Part shown: positions 30,586 to 37,973 of the stretch, one piece after another
How the letters are laid out: each line of letters starts with the position of its first letter
Numbering within the stretch: the first letter of the stretch is position 1
Source: a virus
Virus record (IMG/VR): IMGVR_UViG_3300028653_000035
Coordinates: 1 to 37,973 of that record
Strand: one strand, 5' to 3'
DNA length: 37,973 nt
Translations under genes and position numbers: made by a program
Notes under the pieces: model-generated
What the model saw: the letters and a program-made list of their open reading frames with translations, nothing else
Database searches by the model: none
Told to the model about the DNA's origin: nothing

Positions 30586-32169
30586 ATGGAAAATATTAAA
30601 AATTTTTTTCTTACCAACAATAAATCTGGGTATAAAACCAATGAAAAATGGTTAAATATTAATCATAATGATTTATATTTAAATATAATTCATTTTTCGA
30701 CAAATAAAAACATTTTATTTGTCGAAAAAATTTATTTGTTTATTAATAATTTAACTGATGTTCCCAGATGCCCTATTTGCAACGAATATGTTAAATTTAT
30801 TGGAACTTTAAAACGTGGATATAATAAATACTGTTCAATAAAATGTTTAAATAAATCTGATGAGCATAAAAATAAAATAATTTCAACATTTCAAAATAAA
30901 TATAATTGTAGAAGTCATAATCAGGTTGATGAAATTAAAAATAAAAAAAGAATAACATTAATTAATTCTTATGGCGTTGATAATCCAATGAAGAATAATA
31001 ATATAAAAAAAAGACAAATTAATTCTCTTATTAAAAATTATGGTGTTGATAATCCGATGAAAATTAAATCAGTTATTGAAAAAAGAAATAAAAATATTGA
31101 AATTGGTGAAGAATTAAATATTAAAAGAATGTTAAATAGAATTACTGATAATACTATTATATATATTGGGCATAATTTAGCTGAAAATAATAATGTTAAT
31201 TTTCATTGTTTGAATTGCAAAAATGATTTTAAAATAAATTCTAATTTATTAACATCACGAATTTCTAATAATACTACCATTTGTACTATTTGTAATAAAA
31301 ATAAATCATTTTCTGAAATACAAAAATCGTTAGAAAATTTTATTACATCATTAAATATTAATTATGAATCAAAAAATAGGGATATTTTAAATGGATTAGA
31401 AATTGATATATATTTACCAGAACACAAATTAGGTATTGAAATTGATGGTTTATACTGGCATAGTAATAAATTTAAAGACAAAAATTATCACCTTAATAAA
31501 ACTAATTTATGTGAACAACAAGGTATACAACTACTTCATATCTTTGAAGATGAGTGGGTTAATAAGAAAGATATTGTTAAATCTATAATTAAAAGTAAAT
31601 TAAGTATTATTGAAAATAAAATATTCGCAAGAAAATGTCATATAAAAGAAATCGATTCATTAATTTGTAATAACTTCTTAAATGACAATCACATACAAGG
31701 TAATATTAATTCTAAAGTTAAAATTGGTTTGTTTTATAATAATGATTTGGTATCGGTTATGACTTTTGGTAAAAAGAGAGTTGCTATGGGTAATAAAACC
31801 AATATTGAGGGAGAGTATGAGATGCATAGGTTTTGCAATAAACTTAATACTCAGGTTGTTGGTGGAGCAAGTAAGTTATTAAGTTATTTTATAAAAACCT
31901 ATTTACCAAAATCAATTTTAACATTTGCGGATAGAAGATATGGTCAAGGTAATTTATATAAACAATTAGGATTTAATTATATAAAAAATACCCCCCCCAA
32001 TTATTGGTATATTTTACCGGGAGAATTGAAAAAATATTATAGATATTCATTCAGAAAAGATGTATTAGTTAAACAAGGATTTGATAAGACCAAAACAGAA
32101 AATGAAGTAATGATTGAAAGAGGATATTTGAGAATATATGATTGTGGTAATATGAAATTCATATATTAA
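30586..32169 (+). CDS. Homing endonuclease, Hef-like
   Basis: 527 residues. The N-terminus (TNNKSGYKT, zinc knuckle CPICNEYVKF...YCSIKC, LNKSDEHKNKI) matches that at 10965-12113, and two YGVDNPMK repeats follow. A second C-x2-C pair (CLNC...CTIC) precedes the PD-(D/E)XK core (GLEIDIYLPEHKLGIEIDGL, YWHSNKFKDKNYHLNKTNLC). The GNAT-like tail carries NDNHIQG, RFCNKLNTQVVGGASKLL and FADRRYGQGNLYKQLGF. An eight-C run at 31991-31998 codes for the Pro-Pro of TPPNYWYI and is a possible slippage site. It lies directly behind the tube gene, again just after a late structural gene. Confidence 0.88.
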   Translation: MENIKNFFLTNNKSGYKTNEKWLNINHNDLYLNIIHFSTNKNILFVEKIYLFINNLTDVPRCPICNEYVKFIGTLKRGYNKYCSIKCLNKSDEHKNKIISTFQNKYNCRSHNQVDEIKNKKRITLINSYGVDNPMKNNNIKKRQINSLIKNYGVDNPMKIKSVIEKRNKNIEIGEELNIKRMLNRITDNTIIYIGHNLAENNNVNFHCLNCKNDFKINSNLLTSRISNNTTICTICNKNKSFSEIQKSLENFITSLNINYESKNRDILNGLEIDIYLPEHKLGIEIDGLYWHSNKFKDKNYHLNKTNLCEQQGIQLLHIFEDEWVNKKDIVKSIIKSKLSIIENKIFARKCHIKEIDSLICNNFLNDNHIQGNINSKVKIGLFYNNDLVSVMTFGKKRVAMGNKTNIEGEYEMHRFCNKLNTQVVGGASKLLSYFIKTYLPKSILTFADRRYGQGNLYKQLGFNYIKNTPPNYWYILPGELKKYYRYSFRKDVLVKQGFDKTKTENEVMIERGYLRIYDCGNMKFIY

Positions 32170-32177
32170 TAGTCCTT

Positions 32178-32963
32178 TTACACTGCTAATTCAGCAATTC
32201 TATTATCTATTAAATTTTTAACATAATATGACCTATCTTTAGTTTCAATAATTTCATAGTTATCATTATTATGTGAAAACCAAACTATATATGATTTTCC
32301 AAGTTTAATGCCAGTAATTTTTTCAATAATATATTTATACATTCCTAATTGTAATGAATATGTTTCTAAATCACAATCTTCTAATACACAAAGTTTATCA
32401 AGTAAATGTTTACTTTTATTTTCTTTACTAAATTTCTTATTTGTTTTATAATCCCAAATTTGAAATTCTTTTATTTTGATATTATAAAATAAAATATCAA
32501 GCATTCCACCAATCAATGATTCTTTATCATATACAACCATTTCTGTACGAATTGGTATTAATTTATTATGCACATCATTATAAAATCTATCAACATGTTT
32601 TTTTGTTGTAAGATATTCATTTAGTACAGGGTCAAAACCAAATTCATTTAAAATTAATTGTTTTGGATATTCAAATATTTTATTTTGAAATAAATTTTCG
32701 GCATAATCATGAATTGCCGAACCTTTAATAGTGCCTTTTTTATTTATAAAATTCCATGCCCTTTTAATTATTCTAGGACTTATATTGAGTTCATTACTTT
32801 TATAATCAGACCAAAATTCTTCATCAAAATCTTCTTGATATTTATGAATTAAAGTAGTTACAGATATTAACTCCTTATTATTAATATAATATTTATGTGG
32901 TTCGTCATAAAATGTAATATCATTAAATGATGTAAATAATTTATTGGGTATTTGAATATTCAT
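32178..32963 (-). CDS. PD-(D/E)XK nuclease (RecB-like)
   Basis: 261 residues. GSAIHDYAE (H85), TEMVVYD (E141), IGGMLDILF (D156), IWDYKTNKK (D171, K173) and YSLQLGMYK (Q205) are the ordered active-site motifs of the RecB/Cas4/phage exonuclease group. It lacks the four-Cys iron-sulfur cluster of Cas4 (only Cys192 and Cys197 are near), so a CRISPR adaptation role is not supported. A DNA repair, recombination or host-DNA degradation role is likely. It is the last gene of the baseplate operon. Confidence 0.85.
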   Translation of the reverse strand: MNIQIPNKLFTSFNDITFYDEPHKYYINNKELISVTTLIHKYQEDFDEEFWSDYKSNELNISPRIIKRAWNFINKKGTIKGSAIHDYAENLFQNKIFEYPKQLILNEFGFDPVLNEYLTTKKHVDRFYNDVHNKLIPIRTEMVVYDKESLIGGMLDILFYNIKIKEFQIWDYKTNKKFSKENKSKHLLDKLCVLEDCDLETYSLQLGMYKYIIEKITGIKLGKSYIVWFSHNNDNYEIIETKDRSYYVKNLIDNRIAELAV

Positions 32964-32985
32964 AGATTACAAAACTACAAATTAA

Positions 32986-33900
32986 TTAATTAATTACAAT
33001 GTTTTTTTGTAAAATTTGGTCTAATTGTAATTGTTCCAATTTATTAATGATTGCTGTTTTATCAGCAGGAAGTACTGAATATCCATGAATATGATTAATT
33101 ATTGCATCTCTAAAAACATTTAATGCTTCGACAATAATATCTCCTCTTCCAAGAGGATGTCCTTCATTAAATATTTTTGTTCTATCATCAGCAGTTAATC
33201 TTGCTGCTTTAAATTGTGGATTTCCTGTATGTGAAATTAGTGCAATTTTATCACTTGTTATTATTGTATTACTATAATAACAAGTTGACGTATTGTTTAT
33301 AGTAGTTGTATTATTTTTTATTGGTTCAAATACCATACTAATTTCTGCAGGATTTTTGGTATTAAGTTTTAATATATTATCATTTTCATGTTTACCTGCT
33401 CTAATATGTACTTCATTTATCCTTAATATTACATCTGTATTAATTCTACCAATAATTGCAATATCTGTTTTTATTGGAAATACTCCATCTGCATCAGGAT
33501 ATGTTGATACTGCTTTTTCTGGATTAACTAATGCATAATTTGTTGTAGATGTCGCAGTAAATTTTGAATCAAATCCTATTTTCTGTGATTGTGATATAAC
33601 ACTACCTGTCCAAAATCGACTCCTCATGGGTAATTTTATATCTTCGATAAGAACTCTAACCATTTCACCAACTTGAGGATATTGATAAATAAATCTCGGT
33701 ATTAATGGATAACACCAAGGTAAATCGTTAATATCTGATGTTCGATTATCTAAATCAGGTATTTTTACTTTAATTCTACCACCATCGGTATCATCATCAA
33801 TACTCATAACCTCACCATAATATATAGTCCTTTGCAGAGTAATTGTGGCTGACTGTTGTTTGTTAGGATTACTTGTTTGTATGTAAGGTTTATCAAACAT
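32986..33900 (-). CDS. Baseplate hub/spike protein, gp5-like OB domain
   Basis: 304 residues. An N-terminal OB fold of the gp5/VgrG type is visible at about 25-120: IYYGEVMSID, GGRIKVKIPDLD, LPWCYPLIPRF, YPQVGEMVRVLIED, RFWTGSVIS. No lysozyme domain follows, unlike T4 gp5. The C-terminal part has an ALNVFRDAIINHIHGYSVLP segment like those in phage baseplate puncturing proteins. It probably forms the central hub trimer to which the spike attaches. It lies in a minus-strand operon with other virion-type genes. Confidence 0.75.
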   Translation of the reverse strand: MFDKPYIQTSNPNKQQSATITLQRTIYYGEVMSIDDDTDGGRIKVKIPDLDNRTSDINDLPWCYPLIPRFIYQYPQVGEMVRVLIEDIKLPMRSRFWTGSVISQSQKIGFDSKFTATSTTNYALVNPEKAVSTYPDADGVFPIKTDIAIIGRINTDVILRINEVHIRAGKHENDNILKLNTKNPAEISMVFEPIKNNTTTINNTSTCYYSNTIITSDKIALISHTGNPQFKAARLTADDRTKIFNEGHPLGRGDIIVEALNVFRDAIINHIHGYSVLPADKTAIINKLEQLQLDQILQKNIVIN

Positions 33901-33904
33901 TCAT

Positions 33905-34108
33905 TTATATAGTTATTATTTCAATAATTGCAACATAATTTTTTTCAAGTTCATCTAATAATACAAGTTTTTTATTGATTAATTTTTCAAGTTCGTCTGC
34001 TTGAAAACTATATTCAATAATTTCTTGCTTTAAAGCATCGTGTTTTGCTTTAATATCGTTACCCATTTTAAGCAATTCAATTGGTGTATATTTAGTATAA
34101 TCTTCCAT
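33905..34108 (-). CDS. Small coiled-coil protein, 67 residues
   Basis: MEDYTKYTPIELLKMGNDIK begins the protein, followed by a heptad-rich helix (KHDALKQEIIEYSFQADELE) and a short hydrophobic end (VAIIEIITI). It is tightly packed between virion genes (3-4 nt gaps), which suggests a baseplate assembly partner or chaperone. No recognised family. Confidence 0.6.
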   Translation of the reverse strand: MEDYTKYTPIELLKMGNDIKAKHDALKQEIIEYSFQADELEKLINKKLVLLDELEKNYVAIIEIITI

Positions 34109-34111
34109 AAT

Positions 34112-34519
34112 TTATTGTATTACTCCAAATGCAGATGCTATAATTATTGTTGAACCGAATACTGAAACCGGTCCTGATGGTGAAACACCTGAACCAGTAA
34201 TTGTTATTCCCGGTGGAATTGCCACTGTAATAACTGCATCCTGTTGAAATGCTTTAATTATTTCTTCAATTCGAATCCTTTCCATAATTTCATCAGGATT
34301 AACTCCACCAGAATGTAAAACACCAACAGGTAATCCTGCTTCACTTTTTCTGGCAATAATACGTGATGCAATTTTAGTTGGAGATAAACCCGGACGTAAT
34401 GGAACACCAATTAATATCATTGGTGTTGGAATTGATGGCGGTCCTCCAAGAGATGAAAGACTTAATACTTTATTAAATCCCCCAATAATAGAATCAATAC
34501 TACTGTAATCAATTGCCAT
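34112..34519 (-). CDS. Putative baseplate-associated protein
   Basis: 135 residues. Pro/Gly/Ile/Ser-rich start (SLGGPPSIPTPMILIGVPLR), a central ASRIIARKSEAGLPVGVLHS and helix (EIMERIRIEEIIKAFQQDAV), then a Gly/Ser/Val beta tail (ITITGSGVSPSGPVSVFG). I have a memory of similar proteins next to baseplate genes of Bacteroidetes phages, but no named family. The tail could be an intertwined beta structure. Position in the gp5-like operon is the main argument. Confidence 0.6.
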   Translation of the reverse strand: MAIDYSSIDSIIGGFNKVLSLSSLGGPPSIPTPMILIGVPLRPGLSPTKIASRIIARKSEAGLPVGVLHSGGVNPDEIMERIRIEEIIKAFQQDAVITVAIPPGITITGSGVSPSGPVSVFGSTIIIASAFGVIQ

Positions 34520-34537
34520 ATTATTTATTTTTTATAT

Positions 34538-35863
34538 TTATCCTGTTAAACTTGATGCAATATTACTCGAACCAGTTAAACTTGAAATTATATCGATATA
34601 TTGGTTTATTTTTTCCTTAACTACTTTTTTTATTACAGGTGTTAATAATTTTATTAGATATAAAATTGCTAATGCAAAAATAAATTCTGCAACTATTTTC
34701 ATTATTTGTGTTGCCATACATTTAATACATGTTTTAAATTTTTTCATATCCTCATTTGGATTAGTAATTAATACTGCCCCATTATTTTCAAAAGCACCCA
34801 TTATTCCCAATAACACTCTAATTTGTGGTGCAGTGGTTACTGCTAACAACATTGCCATCGTAATTGCACCAATTATTTTTTGAAAAAATCCATCTTTAAT
34901 TGTTTGTTTATTTTCTGCAGATGTTGCAGTATTATTACTTTGGTCGATTGTTGCTTCCACTGCGTTACCAACTGCAAATGGGTCTGTTGACCCTGATATT
35001 GATGAAACTAAATTTTTAAAATCGTTATATGATAATTGTGCTGGTATAACGCCACAACCCATATCATAATTAGTAACACCGTCAACCATTTCACGTGCTT
35101 TTTGAAGTAAATTAGCATAATCACTTGGTGAAATTGTGAACGAATCATCATCATTTAATAATTGTTCCAACATTTTTTGAATTTGTAATTCATCATATGT
35201 TTGTTGTATTGTTTTATTTCGTTTATTTGTAAGCGTACCATAAATACTATCCATAGTATTGCTTACAATTTCTTTTTGGTCAAGTATTTGTGCATTATCA
35301 ATATAATTACTAAAATAATCACCAATATTTGAACCATTACTATTATGTGGTTTAATATTAAAACTATCTGATGTAGAATTATAATTAATTATCATATTAT
35401 TATATGGAGTATCTGTACCAGAATTTAAAATAGCATCATGTGCAGAACTGTCAAAATTTGGTGTGGAAGTATTATATAATAAACTACCTTCACTTGAGCT
35501 TTTATCGACTTTATATTTACCAGTAGTATCAACATTTTTTACTGGCATTGTAATACCATTTGATGAATATGATGTAGGTAATGCTTCATTCGAATTTGAA
35601 TGAATAAACTGTTTTTTTAATGATGTTTTTAATGTTGGTTCGGAATTATTAACAACTTTTGTAAGCATTTGTCCCACAACTAATTTTAATGCTTCACTTC
35701 CAGCAACAGTTTTTAATACATCAAGTAAAAACGGAACGCTATCCTTTTTGTTATTAACAGAAGGATATGAATCAGTTGATTTTGGTGGGGTTTGTTGTTG
35801 ATTTAACGAAGTATATGCACCAATAGTAGTAAAAACACCTCTTTTATTGTCAGCTAAACTCAT
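34538..35863 (-). CDS. Virion-operon protein with two hydrophobic helices
   Basis: 441 residues. A Ser/Asn-rich N-terminal 230 residues is followed by a helical domain. Two hydrophobic segments lie at about 329-358 (IIGAITMAMLLAVTTAPQIR) and 386-406 (IMKIVAEFIFALAILYLIKL). A CIKCMATQ pair between them could be redox- or metal-linked. Hydrophobic helices in a baseplate operon suggest a protein ejected into, or acting at, the host membrane during DNA entry, like a tape-measure partner. That is inference; no family is recognised. Confidence 0.6.
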   Translation of the reverse strand: MSLADNKRGVFTTIGAYTSLNQQQTPPKSTDSYPSVNNKKDSVPFLLDVLKTVAGSEALKLVVGQMLTKVVNNSEPTLKTSLKKQFIHSNSNEALPTSYSSNGITMPVKNVDTTGKYKVDKSSSEGSLLYNTSTPNFDSSAHDAILNSGTDTPYNNMIINYNSTSDSFNIKPHNSNGSNIGDYFSNYIDNAQILDQKEIVSNTMDSIYGTLTNKRNKTIQQTYDELQIQKMLEQLLNDDDSFTISPSDYANLLQKAREMVDGVTNYDMGCGVIPAQLSYNDFKNLVSSISGSTDPFAVGNAVEATIDQSNNTATSAENKQTIKDGFFQKIIGAITMAMLLAVTTAPQIRVLLGIMGAFENNGAVLITNPNEDMKKFKTCIKCMATQIMKIVAEFIFALAILYLIKLLTPVIKKVVKEKINQYIDIISSLTGSSNIASSLTG

Positions 35864-35869
35864 AATAAA

Positions 35870-36259
35870 TTATATATTGTTATTTTTTTCTTTTTTCTCA
35901 ACTTCATCTGCAACGAATTTAAGTAATTCATTTCTTCTGTCAGTTGTTACTTCACCCTTTTCTTCTTCTCTACCACTTTTATTATTATTAAATTCACCAA
36001 CCTTATTATCAAAAACAACTTCTTTTAGATAACGAAGTAGCATGATTTTTTGGTCTTGAATTTTTGATTCAGCTAAAATTAATTTTACAATTTGGTCACC
36101 AATTATTTGAATTTCACCGCTTTCTTTTACTTTAGTTTCCCATTTAGTAAAAAGTCTGGTGATTTTTGCCTTAGTGTTGTGGCTATCGTTGTAGCATTCT
36201 TGAAGTAGTTTATTTACACTTTCTTCATCAAATTTTAATTGTTTACGGGTTGGTCTCAT
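35870..36259 (-). CDS. Hypothetical protein, 129 residues, first gene of the baseplate operon
   Basis: Helical protein starting MRPTRKQLKFDEESVNKLLQ, with IGDQIVKLILAESKIQDQKI then MLLRYLKEVVF as its most conserved-looking stretch, and a charged, disordered C-terminus (KSGREEEKGEVTTDRRNELL). No recognised family. It is 6 nt upstream of the 441-residue gene. Two CTATTTAT elements lie 23-50 nt upstream of its start. Confidence 0.65.
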   Translation of the reverse strand: MRPTRKQLKFDEESVNKLLQECYNDSHNTKAKITRLFTKWETKVKESGEIQIIGDQIVKLILAESKIQDQKIMLLRYLKEVVFDNKVGEFNNNKSGREEEKGEVTTDRRNELLKFVADEVEKKEKNNNI

Positions 36260-36281
36260 ATGCTTTTATTGTTATTGTACA

Positions 36282-36320
36282 TATAAATAGTTATTATTTA
36301 TATAAATAGTTATTATTTAT
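36282..36320 (-). promoter_or_regulatory. Tandem TATAAATAG repeats, putative promoter region
   Basis: A 19-bp unit (TATAAATAGTTATTATTTA) is repeated twice head to tail. On the minus strand each unit offers CTATTTATA, one base from the GTATTTAT late element, upstream of the operon starting at 36259. Confidence 0.5.
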
Positions 36321-36479
36321 AAAATTGAACTATCATTTTTATAAAGAGTGCCGTAAAACCCATCGGTCTTTAGCCGATGGGATGTAAGGCACAAATTAGA
36401 ATTATTTTTAAAAATATATTTCATTATTATTTATATTAACTATTTTATTAAAATAAAATGAAAATAAATTTCAAAAAAC

Positions 36480-36510
36480 TTTGCGGATTGTAAAAATAAG
36501 TGTATCTTTA
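36480..36510 (+). promoter_or_regulatory. Bacteroidetes-type promoter inside the IS-like element
   Basis: TTTG (36480-36483), 19 nt, then TATCTTTA: the TTTG-N19-TAnnTTTG consensus with one mismatch. It would drive the structured RNA that follows. Confidence 0.6.
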
Positions 36511-36516
36511 CAAAAT

Positions 36517-36641
36517 GATATGTTGTGTGTCAGGGACTGATTCGCAACTAAAACAAAAAACGGAGTAAGGCGTTACCATTAGGTGAGTCTATGACCTCCG
36601 AAGCCAATCCCATCGCCTTTGGCGTGGGTGGGTAGTTCACC
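36517..36641 (+). ncRNA. HEARO/omega-RNA-like structured RNA
   Basis: Compact G+C-richer region with nested complementarity. CGGAG (36561) pairs with CTCCG (36596). CCCATCGCC (36609 on) forms a hairpin with GGCGTGGG. GGTGA (36582) can pair with TCACC (36637) as a pseudoknot. The CGCAA at 36543 complements TTGCG at 36481. The phrase GGTGAGTCTATGACCTCCGA followed by AGCC and ending GGGTAGTTCACC recalls the HEARO RNA (IscB omega-RNA) consensus. The left-end hairpin at 36348-36392 may belong to the same RNA, in which case the guide would be the bases just before 36348. No iscB gene follows. The RNA class is recalled, not searched. Confidence 0.5.
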
Positions 36642-36939
36642 TTTGTCGAAGTTCTTTGAAGTATTGTTGGTTGGTGATTAATTGCTTTCACCATAAAACT
36701 TAAAGCAAAACGTAACACTGAACAGTTACAAAGTAACTTTAAATAGTTACACAAATCAATTAATTTGATTTTAAAATTTAACATCGTTTGGGACAAACGA
36801 TTACGGGCATCGAGCAAAAATAAGACTTCTAACTCCTTGGAGCAGTAAGCATAAGCGTTGAAATGTCTAAAATTCATAATTTAATGTTTAAATTAAATGT
36901 TATTTTATGAAGCCCACAAGTCTTTAGCTTGTGGGTAGT

Positions 36940-37221
36940 TCACAACCATTCTATTTTATTGCTGGTTACAAAATAATGGGCATGATATGGTTTTTCTCCA
37001 CTCCAATTACCAATTGAGGGTCTTAAAGTAATTTTATTATCATTTTTTGTTAATATCCATTCATTAATACCTAAAGGGGTGACCGATTTTTCACCACAAC
37101 CACATGCGCATAAATGAATCGCAATTTTAAATTTTTCAGAAATATAAATTATTCCATTTTTTAAATCTTCCGGAATTTCATCATAATATTCTGGTTTTAT
37201 TTCAAATATTTTAATCATCAA
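36940..37221 (-). CDS. DUF6527-like protein
   Basis: 93 residues. CACGCGEKSVTPL, then ITLRPSIGNW, and the end YHAHYFVTSNKIEW follow the pattern I recall for DUF6527: a CxCGCG metal knuckle, a PSIG motif and an HYFI-x-W end. Bacterial members often sit beside ubiquitin-like/ThiF gene sets, but none is here. The stop codon TGA is contributed by the TTCAC end of the IS-like element, so the element inserted at the last codons. Its start overlaps the sigma-factor gene by 11 nt. Confidence 0.6.
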   Translation of the reverse strand: MMIKIFEIKPEYYDEIPEDLKNGIIYISEKFKIAIHLCACGCGEKSVTPLGINEWILTKNDNKITLRPSIGNWSGEKPYHAHYFVTSNKIEWL

Positions 37222-37973
37222 AGAAATCAGTTTTTTCTAAAAAATATATTTCTTTAAATGGTTTAATACCAATTCTTATTTCTTTTGTAGATAATCCTGT
37301 TTGTTCTTTTAAATATAATAAAATTTTATTTTTAGCAAATTTATTTGTGACTCTTTTATTATATTTTCCTTCTGGTGTATCTTCCATAAATAATACTTGC
37401 CAATTTTTTAATACATTAACTATTGCATCGCCAACAATTTTTTCATTTTTTTTCATTATTGTATCATTATCAATTTTATCTTCAATTTTAAATATTACTG
37501 AATTTATTAATTTTTCAAGTTGATGTTGGCTTTCTGTTTCAATTTCATAAATATATTCAGTATTTTGATTAATTTCATCAATATAATCATCAAAAGATAG
37601 ATTAATTTTCTTTTCTGTATAACTTTTTTTACCGTGGTCTTTATAATAGTTTCTAATTATTGTTTGGCAATAACTAAATGCTCTGGAATTAAATATTCTA
37701 TAATTATGTTTATTATCTTCATCAATTAAAGATTTTAATTTTTCATTGGCATCTACAGCAAACCAAAACCTATAATTAACATCTAATTTAATCCATTTTT
37801 CAGAACCATTTTTATTACATTCAATAATAAATGGTCTATATTTAATCATATGCTCAATTAAATGTGTAAGAGCATTCGATTCAACCTCCCTCATATCATA
37901 ATTACCAATATGAATGGGATATCGCCTTAATATAGATTGTATCATTTTTTTAAAAGGTTCAATAAGAATTTCA
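37211..37973 (-). CDS. Putative late sigma factor, gp55-like (5' end outside window)
   Basis: At least 244 residues. The frame stays open through the last 28 nt, so the true start probably lies outside; ATG 37945 is the first inside. NSRAFSYCQTIIRNYYKDHG then KKSYTEKKINLSFDD resembles the core helix and following strand of T4-like gp55 and other phage sigma-70-family proteins. ALTHLIEHMIKYRPFI precedes it. gp55 directs host RNA polymerase to late promoters, which would fit the conserved GTATTTAT elements in this window. The call rests on that segment and on the regulatory context. Confidence 0.6.
   Translation of the reverse strand, partial: EILIEPFKKMIQSILRRYPIHIGNYDMREVESNALTHLIEHMIKYRPFIIECNKNGSEKWIKLDVNYRFWFAVDANEKLKSLIDEDNKHNYRIFNSRAFSYCQTIIRNYYKDHGKKSYTEKKINLSFDDYIDEINQNTEYIYEIETESQHQLEKLINSVIFKIEDKIDNDTIMKKNEKIVGDAIVNVLKNWQVLFMEDTPEGKYNKRVTNKFAKNKILLYLKEQTGLSTKEIRIGIKPFKEIYFLEKTDFFDD

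Larger units (their letters stand above)
36348..36943 (+). mobile_element. Decayed IS200/IS605-superfamily (IscB-type) element
   Basis: The left hairpin CCCATCGG-tctttag-CCGATGGG (36359-36381), nested inside GTGCC/GGCAC, and the right hairpin CCCACAAG-tctttag-CTTGTGGG (36913-36935), followed by TAGTTCAC, share the same 7-nt loop. They look like the subterminal hairpins of IS200/IS605-type ends. About 300 bp between the RNA-like region and the right hairpin hold no intact ORF, so the transposase and nuclease genes are missing. The right end lies exactly at the 3' end of the neighbouring gene and supplies its stop codon. Confidence 0.55.

Noticed and set aside
32178-32963. Cas4 as partner of the CRISPR array
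   Set aside because: The PD-(D/E)XK motifs are present but the four-Cys iron-sulfur ligands are not. It lies in a baseplate operon 16 kb away, and type VI-B loci do not need Cas4.
34112-34519. PAAR spike-tip protein
   Set aside because: Size and operon fit, but the expected PAAR repeats and metal-binding His/Cys pattern are not visible.
36548-36877. 109-codon minus-strand frame across the IS-like element
   Set aside because: It is antisense to the structured RNA core, its peptide follows the RNA stems, and it lacks protein-like composition. The promoter found reads the other strand.
1-37973. tRNA or rRNA genes
   Set aside because: No cloverleaf-like G+C-rich segment with TTC-type loop and acceptor pairing was noticed on either strand. 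A covariance scan was not possible.

Overview
The window is a gene-dense, strongly AT-rich (roughly three quarters A+T) stretch of a T4-like contractile-tailed bacteriophage. The end of a gp23-type major capsid protein, gp13/gp14-like neck proteins, a gp15-like sheath terminator, a tail sheath (gp18-like), a tail tube (gp19-like, 163 codons), a gp5-like baseplate hub and a gp55-like late sigma factor are all present. The host is most likely a member of Bacteroidetes. Start codons lack Shine-Dalgarno sequences, promoter-like TTTG-N19/20-TAnnTTTG elements occur, a lipoprotein carries the C-S-K-K-D-D surface-export signal, and the CRISPR repeat looks like those of type VI-B loci, which are nearly confined to that phylum. 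Many homing endonucleases and sparse packing suggest a large genome. Layout: 1-3114 (+), capsid end, homing endonuclease, two envelope-targeted small proteins. 3118-9729 (-), small early-type genes, three integron-cassette-like units, and an SF1 helicase interrupted by an intein. 9841-14018 (+), neck genes with a homing endonuclease and a ribbon-helix-helix (RHH) gene on the other strand. 14032-18610 (-), a nucleotide-metabolism operon (ThyA, MazG-like, KTSC) with a six-repeat CRISPR array inside it. 18694-24236, sheath terminator, three tail/baseplate-type proteins and a surface lipoprotein. 24344-26804 (-), RNase H and a homing endonuclease. 27097-32169 (+), sheath, tube and a homing endonuclease. 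32178-36259 (-), PD-(D/E)XK nuclease and baseplate operon. 36348-36943, a decayed IS200/IS605-like element with a HEARO/omega-RNA-like structure. 36940-37973 (-), a DUF6527-like protein and the late sigma factor. Late genes share a GTATTTAT element 5-66 nt before the start codon, which the gp55-like sigma factor may read; the early/middle minus-strand genes lack it, and one has a host-type promoter instead. The most notable content is three kinds of orphan mobile or guide-RNA features in one phage segment: (1) a 36-nt-repeat, 30/31-nt-spacer CRISPR mini-array resembling Cas13b (type VI-B) arrays, with no cas gene nearby; (2) three short ORFs, each bounded by perfectly complementary 9-10 bp GTT.../...AAC cores and separated by about 130-bp imperfect palindromes, the architecture of integron gene cassettes with attC sites; (3) an IscB/HEARO-like RNA element whose nuclease gene is gone. 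Four free-standing homing endonucleases and one intein complete the mobile content. Functions come from motif reading and remembered family features, not from searches.
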